64,000 nucleotides of DNA from Athripsodes cinereus (lineage: Eukaryota; Arthropoda; Insecta; Trichoptera; Leptoceridae), in assembly GCA_947579605.1 (NCBI GenBank), contig OX388319.1, positions 18,861,447 through 18,925,446 of the forward strand, in the 5' to 3' direction. The position numbers and the translations under genes are program-made. Below are positions 22,676 to 33,838 of the stretch, piece by piece (positions within the stretch are counted from its first letter, which is position 1; each line of letters opens with the position of its first letter). The notes under the pieces were generated by a model that saw only the letters and a list, made by a program, of their open reading frames with translations, was not told the DNA's origin and did no database searches.

Positions 22676-22860
22676 GAGTTCGTCGGTAGCCTGGAGGTAG
22701 AGTCTCGGCCTCGTGAACATGGGGTCCGTGGTTCGATACCAGGTGCCGGCAAACTCCCCTTTCACGACACAAGCTTTTAGTAGCTTACTGTGAAAGGTAT
22801 ATCAGGTTGTATTTGGGTTTATAACAAAAACCCAGATATATCTTTTTAAAAAAAAAAAAA
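22676..22860 (+). mobile_element. tRNA-derived SINE (family S1), best full-length copy
   Basis: The head is GAGTTCGTCGGTAGCCTGGA, with the A-box-like segment at 22687-22700 and a perfect B box GGTTCGATACC at 22730-22740. The body holds AGGTGCCGGCAAACTCCCCT, ACACAAGCTTTTAGTAGC, TTGTATTTGGGTTT and CCCAGATATATC, and the copy ends in a 13-base A run. Pol III promoter boxes with a separate body and A-rich tail define a tRNA-derived SINE moved by a partner LINE. Confidence 0.85.
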
Positions 22861-23378
22861 TTCTCCTCACAGGTGGGTCATTGGACAGGCCTGAAGAGCC
22901 GACCAAAACAGCCATCGTGGGAATCTTTTATATTCTTTCTCTCTTTAATGTCTCTCTTGGAAGCGAGTGAATTTATTCAGAAAATAGTACATAAATAAGA
23001 TTGAATATAGGACAATAATAATAATAAATAATAGTTATAAAACATGAATGACAAAATAAGAGTAAAAACATAAATTATATTTAGATATATAAACAATTAT
23101 TTGGTAAACAACAGAAAGCCAAGGTGTCAGATCACATAAATGAAGATTTGTTCGGTGGAGTCTCCGGTAGATCTCCCATTCCTTTCTCTAAGTTTTTAAG
23201 TATTCTGTTAAACGTATGTAAGACAGTATTGCGCAGGACATCTACTATCTCTCATTAAACGATTATGTATCCCGCCCATCTTGAAAACCTTAACTTTATT
23301 GACATGTGGAGGACATGTCAATAACAGTTAGCCGGTTGGCTACTCTACTTGTGGGAAATACGGTAATGGTATAAATGA
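22861..23378. other. Spacer with a short family G fragment
   Basis: About 23330-23378 (CCGGTTGGCTACTCTACTTG through GGTAATGGTATAAATGAATG) is the 3' end of repeat family G. Nothing else was recognised. Confidence 0.45.
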
Positions 23379-23850
23379 ATGAGAAGGTTTGGATACGTGG
23401 AGGAAGTGGATGTTGTAAGTAAGACAAAGATATTGTACCTATTTATCTTAAAGGAGAGAGTTAAACAACATTGTGTGAATGAGAATATTAGAAGAATGAG
23501 TGGATGCAAGAGGAGTGTTGTGGATAGAATACGTGTGAATAAATTGGGATGGTTTGGTCATGTGGAGCGAATGGATGAGGTAAGATTGACGAAAAGGGTG
23601 TATTTATCTGAAAGAGGGGGTGTGAGAAAGCGCGGAGGTCCAAGAACTATGTGGTTATGTGGCTTGGCCACGTGGATCAAATTCTCAAGGACGGTCGCGT
23701 GTTAAGTAAGAGGAATCGGCGTGCATGAATGAGAAACTGGATGAATGTAGAGGAAGCGAAAGAAGTATGTAAGGATAGATCAACATGGCGTTCCGTTCTC
23801 TCTGCCTACCCCACCTGAGACACGGCGTGAGGGTTAAGTATAGTAGTATA
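23379..23850 (+). pseudogene. RTE-like reverse transcriptase C-terminal fragment (family B), frame-broken
   Basis: The open frame carries NENIRRMSGCKRSVVDRIR, KLGWFGHVERMDEVRLTKRV and GGVRKRGGPRTMW; after a frameshift near 23650 the next frame gives RVLSKRNRRA, NVEEAKEVCKDRSTWRSVLS and AYPT with a stop. Together they are the ordered tail of a family B protein (xWFGHVERM...KRVY...RRGRPxxxW...NRRA...VCKDRSxWRSVxSAYP). Its tail is a TATAG-like repeat. It is the longest family B copy in the window. Confidence 0.75.
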
Positions 23851-24407
23851 GGAGAGAGTTAAAAACGTACACGTTTGAGAGTCACACAACTTTATAATGT
23901 GAATCGAATTTTCAAGATGGGCGCATTTGGTATTTCAGAGTAAGTTAATCATGGCTACAGGAAAACCTGTAGCCATCAAAAATATAAAACCTAACCCATT
24001 CTGAATTCTTTTGATAATTCTCTGCTTTGTAAAGAACCGTTCTTCTTGCAAGTTTCGGTACTATTTTTCCTGAATTTTATTTTTTCGAAAAAACAATACT
24101 GTAAAAGTTGAACTGTAGTAAGTACCTACATATGCTTATTCTTTGTTGTGCCAAGTTGTACATCGCCTTCTGCGAGGGACATGTGAGTTTTTTGTTAGAA
24201 ATACTTTGAAAACAACATAGAAAATTTATCTTCACCCATCGAGATATGTGTATAGTAACTAAAAAAACTGTTCGAGGCGTTTTATTTTCGCATAACACGA
24301 ACTTAATAAGTAATTGATGTAGGTTCAAAATAAAATATAACGAACACAAAAATAAACCAAAATTAAACGAAAAGTATGATATATGAAATAGGAGACATTC
24401 TTCATGC

Positions 24408-24775
24408 TTTGACGTCGTTGTCATAGAAACGTACCTACCTATTATGAAAGAGGGACGTCCAGACCGTCGAAAACCTTATGTACGCATATAAATGAATAAG
24501 ATTTTTACCAACTTCATATAATTGGGTATTCTCAAAGGATGATCCAGCCAGGATTGATTTAATATTGGCACGAAGAGGACAGTTTGCATGTTTCTTACAT
24601 GCAGCTGATCTGCTGGCTACCCCAGTTGTGGGATATGCCTTGATGGTATAGTATAGTATAGTATAGTATAGTATAGTATGACCCAGCCAGGATCGCCAAC
24701 TTTCTTGTTATTACAGAAGTTTACTGAATATGCCATTCGGCATAATTTGTGACATACTCTTGTCATCTAAATGCA
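24408..24775 (-). pseudogene. Decayed family A retroelement with a family G repeat end inserted
   Basis: The flanks 24408-24560 (GTCGTTGTCATAGAAACG, GAAAGAGGGACGTCC, TGGGTATTCTCAAAGGATGA) and 24677-24775 (ATGACCCAGCCAGGATCG, CATAATTTGTGACATACTC) are successive parts of family A, with ATGA-CCAGCCAGGAT present on both sides. Between them lie about 90 bases of family G and a (TATAG)n tract at 24645-24679. The repeated ATGANCCAGCCAGGAT looks like a target-site duplication of about 15 bp, marking family G as a retroposed insert. Confidence 0.6.
24564..24679 (+). mobile_element. Family G retroposon end with (TATAG)n tail
   Basis: TTGGCACGAAGAGGACAGTT, CATGCAGCTGATCTGCTGGC, TGTGGGATATGCC and TGATGGTATAGTATAG... 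form the 3' end of repeat family G in plus orientation. The pentanucleotide tail continues for about 35 bases. The flanking duplicated word shows insertion into a family A copy. Confidence 0.6.
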
Positions 24776-25449
24776 ATTTATTCCAATTTAACTCATTTTT
24801 GAAGCTAAGGTATTATTGTTATGATTACAGAATAGAAAACCATACACAACCAAAAATATAATATAAAATTAACTGATTTTTATATTGCTTTGCATTTTTA
24901 CATGACCCTACCATTTTTAGTAACTTTTTCTATTGAACCAGATGTAAATATTATTATATTGAAAGAAATCACCGTTATAGACAAGTCTGTATTTATGTAC
25001 AAAAGTAAAGGCAATTTGATTTTCTTTACTTATTTTGTTCAAAGCTTTTAGAATTACCTTGCATAAAGAAATGATAGAAAAAATATCCAACATATAATTT
25101 GTATGGGGGATTCGTTCCCTTTGTGTTTTATCCTTTCGAACTGAATATAGAGTAAATAATCCAGTGAAGTCGAATGAATAGAAAACGATGCATAATAATT
25201 ATATTTTTTAGGCTTTCGCGGCGTCTGTTATTTTTAAATACTGTGATTGTGTGAAGAAGATATGAGATTTCATGTACAATGATCCTTTTATGAAATGATA
25301 ATAAAATTATCTAAAACTCATAAACAAACACCTGTATTTTTATCAGTTTTAGATAATTTTATTAAAGAAAACGTGACAACAAAAAAGTTCTTAAATAAAA
25401 CTACATGATAAATTAACTACCTCGTATCCAACGTCCAAAAGTATTAGAC

Positions 25450-25801
25450 CAAGGGTGGCCAACCCGCGGCCCGCGGGCCACATGCGGCCCGTTAGGTGTC
25501 TCCGTGTGGCCCGCGAAGCATATGCATACTTTTTTTAAATAAAATAATAGTCGGTACAAATACCCGTTACTTTTTTGAAAGAGGTATTTCGAGAAAATAT
25601 TCTTAAAGAAAACCAAGGAGTTTTGTAACATTTCAAATTCCTATACCATTTCGAAAATTTGGCGACGGGGGGGTAGAAATTTTAAGGTGAATTAAAATTA
25701 TTCAAAGTTCCAAAAAATGGTGCAGGTATATTGTTGTGCGGCCCGGTAGGAAATCTCATTCTGAAATTTGGCCCGGCTGCTGAAAAGGTTGGCCACCCAT
25801 G
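25450..25801. mobile_element. hAT-type non-autonomous DNA transposon (352 bp) with 8-bp target duplication
   Basis: The element begins CAAGGGTGGCCAACCCGCGG and ends AAAGGTTGGCCACCCATG, so the terminal inverted repeats are CAWGGGTGGCCAACC. It is bounded on both sides by TATTAGAC (25442-25449 and 25802-25809). An 8-bp duplication and the GGCCCGCGGGCCACATGCGGCCC interior are characteristic of hAT elements. There is no transposase. The insertion site lies just upstream of a family A retroelement scrap. Confidence 0.9.
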
Positions 25802-25809
25802 TATTAGAC

Positions 25810-25920
25810 ATTCTCTTTCGCAATGCACTGTTCCTATAATGACATATCACGGGCAGAAACGCCTTGAATGGAGGATGCTGGTTTTTGCCCCAAGCCACCG
25901 GGAAGAACATTAAAAGACGA
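25810..25920 (+). pseudogene. Family A retroelement 3' scrap
   Basis: GTTCCTATAATGACATATCA, CGCCTTGAATGGAGGATGCT and GGTTTTTGCCCC match the last 40 codons of family A in degraded form (RLEWRMLVFAP for RSEWRRLVSAL). Confidence 0.55.
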
Positions 25921-28900
25921 TTCTTGTGCGTCCATTGTAATAATTTATCATCTCCACATAAAAAGATAAAATGAATATTTTATAAGTCACATAAGAAAAT
26001 CACTTAACATATTTTATAGCAATAAAAATAGTACAAATAAAATAAAAACTCAAATAATATTTTGATGCTAACCTAAAATTAAGGTACCTACTTTCTCAGA
26101 TTACCTACATAGTTTACGGGTTACATTATTCAAAGCATTTTTAAAACAAAAGGAAACAATACTAACACAGCATAGAAGGTACAAATGAAATTATTTGTGA
26201 AAACGTCGAACTAAAATGGCAAATAATCGTATCCTAAATTATCGAAGAATGTAAATAAACAATGGAGGGAACGTGCAAGAGTGGACAAGTAAAGGATTTG
26301 AATAGATAACGTGAATGTCCCTCTCAAATACTTTCAACGAGCCATAGATTGTATCTCCTTTATAGAAAGAATATGAAACATTTTTAACGTGATAATAATA
26401 TGTAACATGATTTCTTGAATTCTTTCTTTCTTTCTTCTAGGCTTGCGTACTCATCATGTGGGATCGGCCCTTCTGGCCCTCATTCATCAAGTGCCCCAGT
26501 CCTGCGACTGATCTGCATTAGGATCTGCTGCTCAAAACACGATTTAAGAAATAAAAGTCAATTTTATATGGAAAAATATGAGTTTATTATCATCCTCAAC
26601 ATACTCATTGTAAGCACTTCGTCCTGAAGATGGATTAGGGTCTTTATTTTGTATAACCTTCCTACTGTTTTTTTAACCCTAAAATCAAATATTCGTAAAC
26701 ATTACTTTTAAGACAAACAACACCTTCTATGAGGAGTGCTATCCGTATCAATATCTTATATTTATTGACACGGATAAGACTATATGCATTTTTATTACAT
26801 GCAGTTAACTTACTAGCTACTAAACTTCTGGGAAATCCCATGATGGCTTAGTGCGTTTGAGAGATAGATTTTTTTATAGTGCACTAAATGGACGAGACAT
26901 GGAGACATTTTTCAAGAAAAAAGTTGGGGAAAAAATAATATATTAAGTTCAACAGTGGTGCTATCTAGCGACAAGTGTTTCTAATAGAACAAAGGTTTGA
27001 TAGAATTTCAATTTAGTCTAATAATAATATAGAAGTCTGTCTGTGTGTTTCATTCTTGAGTCGTCTGTAGACTTTGGAATGTTGAATTGGCAGTTGCAGG
27101 AAACTTCAAAAGTAAAGCAAAGTACACATTTGTCACTTCGATTTACCATCCAGGATAAATAATCGAAAGTGAAAAGCGTGAATAAACATTTGATCTTTAG
27201 TGAACACTTAGGATAACAAATACAACCACTCGATAAATTTTGATATATAAGCTCCTATCACTGAAACGACCATAAACTTTTTTTCCATTATTTGTTTCCA
27301 TTTTCTATGAATTAAATTCAAACCTCAGAAGCATAAATATATTTTTTTTTTATTGTGTGTTCAGGATAATTTTGTAATCTGTTTTCATTTTTAATAGTTA
27401 TCATTATATTTTTTTTAAGGAAAACATATCAACCCATTGACAAAATTACTGCGAGCTTAGACAAAGCAGTTAAGACTTAGAATACAATGTGTGAAAGGAC
27501 GTTTTCACTTTCGATAAACAGCTTCGGTTCTTTTGGATGGACGTTCAAAGTGAAACAATGTGAATACTTCTTAAGCACTACAAGCAGGTATGTTATGCAT
27601 AGCACCATGAGACCAATTGTAGATGATAATAATAATATTGTGTTCCTACTCGTACATAGGAAATAGACAATAATTCGCTTCTCGTTTCCTCAAGATCCAA
27701 CTCGACTTTTCTTTCCACTTAAAATGAGAAAACCTAAGTGCGAAAATTGTTTAAAAGAGCTATAACTGAAGCTTTTAACGTCACACCTGCAAAAGATCAA
27801 ATTGCATATTTTAAATACCTACTAATAAAAACGTGACATTAGAGTCATTAAGTGACTTTTATCTATCAGGATTTTTAAGCATTTATTTAACTTTATTATA
27901 AAATTTACGTTACACTCCGTAGAGTCTGCGACTTCGGCAACTAACATGTCTCGTTTTCTTTTCTGACTTTCGAGTGTCATGCAAACAGTTGTCAGTAAAA
28001 AATTCAGCTTCTTCGACTAATGATGAGGATAAGACCCATGCTGAATAGTATTTGTATTTTTATTTGTACTAAGAGAATGATCTGCATGTTAGTCACGTAA
28101 AATGCCCTTACTGGCTGCCGTTTTTGTGAGAAATTATAGTATTTTATGTAGGTATTTATTATTATAATATATTTATAACTATCTGTACAATCATAGCTTA
28201 TCCCTCAAGTGACTATCCTCGCCAGCAGACTAACTGCATGTAATGCACATACAGATAGTCCTATTAGTGTTTTTGAAAAATAATAATAAAAACAAAGCGT
28301 ATTATTTAGATAGTGCAGTGCGTAATTATATTTTGAAAAATAAATGTGAAATGAAATAACAATATTATTACTTATCTAGGCCTTTTGAAGTTTTCCGTAT
28401 TATTTCAGGAATTAAGTTTAGTCTTATTTCCGATTTAGCTTTAGGATTCAATGTTTTACCTTATCAATTTTCTCCTGATTTAATTCAACGATACTTCACA
28501 TGAGATTGAGGAGACCCGATATTTCGGTATGTGGTAGAGTGGCTGAAGCGATATTGCTCAACTGCGCCTTATTTTATGCAAAATCACGAACTTACATACT
28601 GAAAAAAAAATATTGTGGCATAGGTGCTCTACTGAGAAATTCTTATACGCTGCGATATTTTCACATTTCTTCTTCTTCCTTTTTGTCTTACAACTCTTTT
28701 CTTGAGAAAACAATATGGACTTTTACCATTCAGACTAATTCTGGACCAATTGAATCACCTCTTTTCATGACATTCATAACATTTTGATACCAGTGATATT
28801 TTTAATAGCTGTGTTTTTATTTTACCTATTATAATTTCAATCCACCTATCAACTATTTTTCTAGATAACGATGATCATTCTACGGTAAAATGTGATTATT

Positions 28901-29640
28901 TTGAACGTTGCAATATACTTAGAAACGCGGCTCATAAAAATAAACCTAATTATACAGGGTTTTGTACCAAAACACTGCATGGTAAATCTTGAAACTATGC
29001 GAAAATTGTATGAAGTCCTGTGTGTCATCATAACTCTTCTATGTAAGTTTAACGGTCACGTCGAATGATAATACCGTCCGAAGTACCGAAAGTGAAATTA
29101 TTTACATTGCACGGATACGCGAGTATTGTTTTAAGGGGAAAATATTTAAACCAAAACATGTTGGTGTAATAAAACTTAACAATCATTAAAAACCGTAAAA
29201 TGTATGAAATTCCATTTAAACTGGAATCCCTTTGTTGATAAGACCTTGTGGTTTCCAGGAGCAGCATTTTTAAAGTATGGCGTGTTCCAAAAAAGGGACG
29301 ACCGAGATTTTAGGGCCGTAACAATTACATTATTCAGAGAAGGCAGATGCTATTTCTATTAAATACTTTAGAATGACCTCAACCAGTTCAAGCTTTTTAG
29401 GAAACACTAAAGCAATGAAAGCTATTATCATCTCTAAGGTTCCTATACTTTAGCATAATACAAATTAATGGGCTTTAAAATGTAAATATTTTTTTTTACC
29501 CACACTCGAAACCATTGTGAACAAAATATTGATAAATATTTTTGACTAAGCAAATATTCTGTTTAATCATTAAATTTATTAGATTTTCAAATAAGAAATG
29601 TGTGCGTGCATACTAATTTATAAACTTATTTAAACAATCT
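25921..29640. other. Gene-poor region with two family G scraps
   Basis: About 26790-26855 (TACATGCAGTTAACTTACTA ... CATGATGGCTTAG) and 28205-28265 (inverted, CCAGCAGACTAACTGCATG) are family G ends. At 26420-26440 a strong pyrimidine tract followed by AG (CTTTCTTTCTTTCTTCTAG) could be a 3' splice site, but the following frame is short and unrecognised. The 95-codon frame at 28500-28787 also lacks any family signature. No supported gene. Confidence 0.45.
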
Positions 29641-29650
29641 ATGACGCTTG

Positions 29651-30640
29651 TACCATACCGTACCATACCGTACCAAACCGTACCATACCGTACCATACCG
29701 TACCATACCGTACCATACCGTACCATACCGTACCATACCGTACCATACCGTACCATACCGTACCATACCGTACCATACCGTACCATACCGTACCATACCG
29801 TACCATACCGTACCATACCGTACCATACCGTACCATACCGTACCATACCGTACCATACCGTACCATACCGTACCATACCGTACCATACCGTACCATACCG
29901 TACCATACCGTACCATACCGTACCATACCGTACCATACCGTACCATACCGTACCATACCGTACCATACCGTACCATACCGTACCATACCGTACCATACCG
30001 TACCATACCGTACCATACCGTACCATACCGTACCATACCGTACCATACCGTACCATACCGTACCATACCGTACCATACCGTACCATACCGTACCATACCG
30101 TACCATACCGTACCATACCGTACCATACCGTACCATACCGTACCATACCGTACCATACCGTACCATACCGTACCATACCGTACCATACCGTACCATACCG
30201 TACCATACCGTACCATACCGTACCATACCGTACCATACCGTACCATACCGTACCATACCGTACCATACCGTACCATACCGTACCATACCGTACCATACCG
30301 TACCATACCGTACCATACCGTACCATACCGTACCATACCGTACCATACCGTACCATACCGTACCATACCGTACCATACCGTACCATACCGTACCATACCG
30401 TACCATACCGTACCATACCGTACCATACCGTACCATACCGTACCATACCGTACCATACCGTACCATACCGTACCATACCGTACCATACCGTACCATACCG
30501 TACCATACCGTACCATACCGTACCATACCGTACAATACCGTACCATACCGTACCATACCGTACCATACCGTACCATACCGTACCATACCGTACCATACCG
30601 TACCATACCGTACCATACCGTACCGTACCGTACCATACCG
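29651..30640. repeat. Decamer array (TACCATACCG)99
   Basis: Exactly 990 bp consist of 99 units of TACCATACCG, that is, two pentamers TACCA and TACCG in strict alternation. I see only three variant units, at 29671 (TACCAAACCG), 30531 (TACAATACCG) and 30621 (TACCGTACCG). Because 10 is not a multiple of 3 and no phase contains a stop, all six frames are open; the long apparent proteins are not genes. The array abuts the AT-rich satellite directly on its right. Confidence 0.97.
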
Positions 30641-31432
30641 CACTAACGAATATTTTGGTTGATTTGAATCAAAAATTTTATATGCATATTTTTGACAGGT
30701 CTCTCGTGAGGGCATGGTATTATCATTTATTTTGAAATTTCAACCTTGATGTGACACTCATCTTGACACACACACACTGACAACACACATATAAGATTTT
30801 TATCAAAATATTAAATGAATATTTATGACAGATCTACCATGTGGTGATGGTTTTATGCATAATGTAACATTTCAATCATGAAATAACGAGTAAATTTTGC
30901 TAACATTTGAAAATGCTAACATTTGAAAAATTTTGATCGGAATTTCCTAATGAATCTTTTGACAGTTCTACAATGACGCTATGGTTTTATGCAAATGTTT
31001 GACACTTCAATCATGATTTTACAAGTATTTTAGTATATTGATACATTTGAATCGAAATTTTTATATGCATATTTTTGACAGGTATCCCGTGAGGTGATGG
31101 TTTTATTCATTTGTTTAACATTTCAATCATGATTTGACGATTGTTTGAGTATTTTGAAAGATTTTTATCGAAATTTTCGAATGAATATTTTTGACAGGTC
31201 TCCCATTAGAGAATGATTTTATGCATTTGTTTGATATTTCAATCATGATTTGACGATTGTTTTACTAATTTGAAATATTTTTATCGGAATTTTCAAATTA
31301 ATATTTTTGACAGGTTTCCAATGAAGTAATGGTTTTATTCATATGTTTGACATTTCAATCATGATTTGACGCTTATATTGGTATTTCAAAAGTTTTTATT
31401 GAAATGAAAATGAATATTTTTGATGAATGAGT
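30641..31432. repeat. AT-rich satellite, left segment (monomer about 116 bp)
   Basis: Diagnostic words recur at a regular pitch: ATTTTTGACAGGT at about 31077, 31193 and 31309, giving 116 bp spacing, with TTTCAATCATGATTTGACG in each unit. The segment ends in the 4-bp target duplication GAGT (31429-31432) of the gypsy element. Confidence 0.9.
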
Positions 31433-32162
31433 TATGGATGGAAGGGCTTTGTTGGTATAGATTATTAATGTTAAATATCCTCACAGATCCACTGTGTACA
31501 TATTTTCCCTTTCTTCCATATACAATTTGCAGAAGGCTTGATAAGTAAGATAATTAGTTTGACTCTAAATGATTACCTATATGAAATTACATGCTGTGAT
31601 TGAAAAGGAACGAAATGAAACAGTAATATTTTACTTACATGAAAATATGCTTTCCAATAAGTTTATTCACCAATAATAAAATTAACAATAAAAATGTTAG
31701 TAATGTGTTAGACTAAAGTATGTTGTTGGCTAGACGTTCAAAAGAGATCTGACCTAGCTAATTATTCATTCTCTTCACAAGCCCTATTTGTTAAGGAAAT
31801 AATTTATATTTATGTTTTTGTATTGTTTTAAGTATTTAAGTATTGTATTATCGTTGTTTTTAAATTTAAATTTACTTTGACTTTTTTGGAGCATTTTAAC
31901 TTTTACTTTTTTTCCTCAAGATTGAAACATTTCTGGTAAGAGTGGAATCTTCGCTGGTCTACATGTCAAATATATTAATTGTCAACATATTGTATAACGA
32001 CTGTTTGATTCTAAATATTGTGAAAATAAATAAAATAAAAAAAAAAAATATTCATCGCCATCTACCTACAATTGTATAAAACTCATATCTAACTAGCTAC
32101 CGATGTGTTAAGTAATTATCTTCTATATGTGCTTCTCGATACTTCAGGTAGATGTCGCCACA
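31433..32162 (-). repeat. 3' LTR of the gypsy element (with nested retroposon)
   Basis: It matches 37007-37483 except for a T/A difference near 31552, an extra CCTA near 31577 and the 249-bp insert at 31801-32049. The LTR without insert is about 481 bp. Its inner boundary is followed, at 32163-32175, by the polypurine tract TTGGAGGGGGCTG on the element strand. Confidence 0.95.
31801..32049 (+). mobile_element. Poly(A) retroposon (family R2) nested in the 3' LTR
   Basis: The 5' LTR reads GGAAATATTCATCGCC without interruption; here GGAAAT and ATTCATCGCC are split by 249 bases ending in AAATAAAATAAAAAAAAAAA. The core is identical to the minus-strand copy near 9.2 kb. There is no open frame, and the tail and short AT-rich target repeat (AAAT) fit LINE-mediated retroposition. 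It is the latest insertion event in this block. Confidence 0.85.
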
Positions 32163-32175
32163 CAGCCCCCTCCAA
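32163..32175 (-). other. Polypurine tract of the gypsy element
   Basis: TTGGAGGGGGCTG lies immediately before the 3' LTR on the element strand, the expected place for plus-strand DNA priming. Confidence 0.8.
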
Positions 32176-32193
32176 GTGAAAAATGCAGGTTTT

Positions 32194-33372
32194 TCACTGA
32201 TTTGGTTGAAATATTTTCCTTCCAGACCGCGTGATGTATGTATGTGGTCTGTCGACTGAGTTGTTAGCTTCCTCTGGATGTTCTATGAAGGCTGGTTTAC
32301 ATCGATCCAGCGATACTTTTTTTTGTTCTCCGTTTATTTTTAATATGGCAGTTTTGTCATCCCTCGAGCAAACTTCATAAGGCCCCTTGTAAGCTGGAAG
32401 CAAAGGTTTATATATTCTATCGTCTCTCAAGAAAAAATGTGATGCCTTACCAAGTTCTGGATGTACGAAAATATTATCCTTGTGATGATGTTTAATAGGT
32501 TTCGGTTTTACATTCCTCATAAACGTTATAAGTTGCTGTGTATAGTAAGTTGGATCTGCATTTTCTGTGTTTTCCTGTAGAATGTCAGCTGGCATGCGCA
32601 GTGAATTTCCAAACATCATCTCTGCAATGTAAAAATTATGGTTTTCTCGTATCGTGCACCTTAAACCAAATAAAATTGTTGTTAGAGATTTAGTCCATGG
32701 TATAGGGTGATGTGCTTTAATAGACGTTTTTAGTGTCCTGTGGAAACGTTCTATAAGTCCATTCGCCTGTGGGTGATACGAATTGGTTTTGACATGTTGG
32801 ATACCTATTCTGCAACAGAAAGATTTAAAATCAGAAGATAAAAATTGACGGCCTTGGTCCGATATGATCTTCTCTGGGACGCCGTACTTTGTAATCCAGT
32901 TGTCCCATAAAGCACGTATTATTGTGGTAGCTGTGATATCTGCTATTGGGATTACTTCAACCCATCTGGAAAAACGATCTATAATTGTTAAGCAATATCG
33001 CATACCTTCTGATGGAATAAATGGACCTATCAAGTCCACGTGGATTGTATGGAACTTTCCGTTAGGTAGTGGAATTGGAATAATTTGTGTTTTTGTGTGC
33101 TTGTGGATTTTTGCTTTTTGGCATGGTATGCACAATTTACACCATTTTGTGCAATCACTTTTCATATTTTTCCACACACCTCTCTGGCTTATTGTTTTAA
33201 TTGTATCCTTGGTACCTGTGTGACTTAAATTATGGATACTGTGGAAAAATTGTCTTTGTAAAGTTTTAGGTATATAAGGTCTCATGTTACCATTATGTGT
33301 GTCAAAAATTATTTGCAAGCCTTGAAAATTGTTTTTTATTAAATTAAGTGAGTGATCTTTTGTTTTTAACAT
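32194..33372 (-). pseudogene. Gypsy pol, integrase part
   Basis: The open frame of 392 residues contains an HHCC zinc-binding region (H47, H51, then C78/C81/C84), the catalytic DDE triad with D113 (HVDLIG), D172 (SDQGRQF) and E208 (LIERFHR), a D-X35-E spacing, and a GPY/F-type module (AYKGPYEV, near 327-334). It ends without a chromodomain. Integrase joins the cDNA ends to the target. It is separated from the RNase H frame by a one-base shift near 33413-33425, so it would not be translated as part of pol unless this is a sequencing error. All catalytic residues are present. Confidence 0.92.
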
Positions 33373-33412
33373 GTCTAAAAGTTCTATGTCTTTTAATTGC
33401 TCTCTGGCTATT

Positions 33413-33838
33413 TCATCTAATGATATTGTTATGATTCATTTCTATCATTTCGACGCGTGAGAAAGCATCTGCGACAACATTTGATTCACCAGTGATATAT
33501 CTTATATCGGTGGTATACTGGGATATATAATCAAGATGTCTTTGCTGTCTGGGTGTTTCTTTAGCATAACTTTTTTTACTGAACATGAATTGAAGGGGTT
33601 TATGATCGGTAAATACTGTAAAATCTCTACCTTCTAGGTAATGTTTGAAATGTCTTATAGTTTCATATATTGCTAATAGTTCTCGATCATAAGTGCTATA
33701 AGAGCATTGTGCCTTGTTAAGTTTTTTTGAGAAAAAACAGATTGGTTCATAATTATTTGATTCGTCTGTCTGTTGTATAACTCCACCAATGGCAAAGTCT
33801 GATGCGTCTGTCCACACTGACAGTTTTTTTGTTTGCAT
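33413..33838 (-). pseudogene. Gypsy pol, RNase H part
   Basis: The frame starts in the linker KKLSVWTDASDFAIGG, with the first RNase H aspartate in TDAS, the glutamate in YDRELLAI and the DHKPLQF motif, and ends with the tether DAFSRVE. RNase H removes RNA from the RNA-DNA hybrid. Both ends are frame breaks: upstream a run of seven A (element strand, 33824-33830) puts it one base out of the RT frame, and downstream a one-base shift near 33413-33425 separates it from integrase. Confidence 0.9.

Noticed and set aside
26415..26627. Exon with a strong pyrimidine tract and AG acceptor
   Set aside because: The following frame is short, matches no known protein, and no donor or neighbouring exon could be tied to it.
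29613..30735. Five long open frames (over 325 codons) across the decamer array
   Set aside because: They are different frames of one 10-bp repeat without stop codons, encode only a 10-residue periodic peptide and have no flanking gene signals.
32864..33223. 119-codon plus-strand frame with hydrophobic stretches
   Set aside because: It is antisense to the gypsy integrase.
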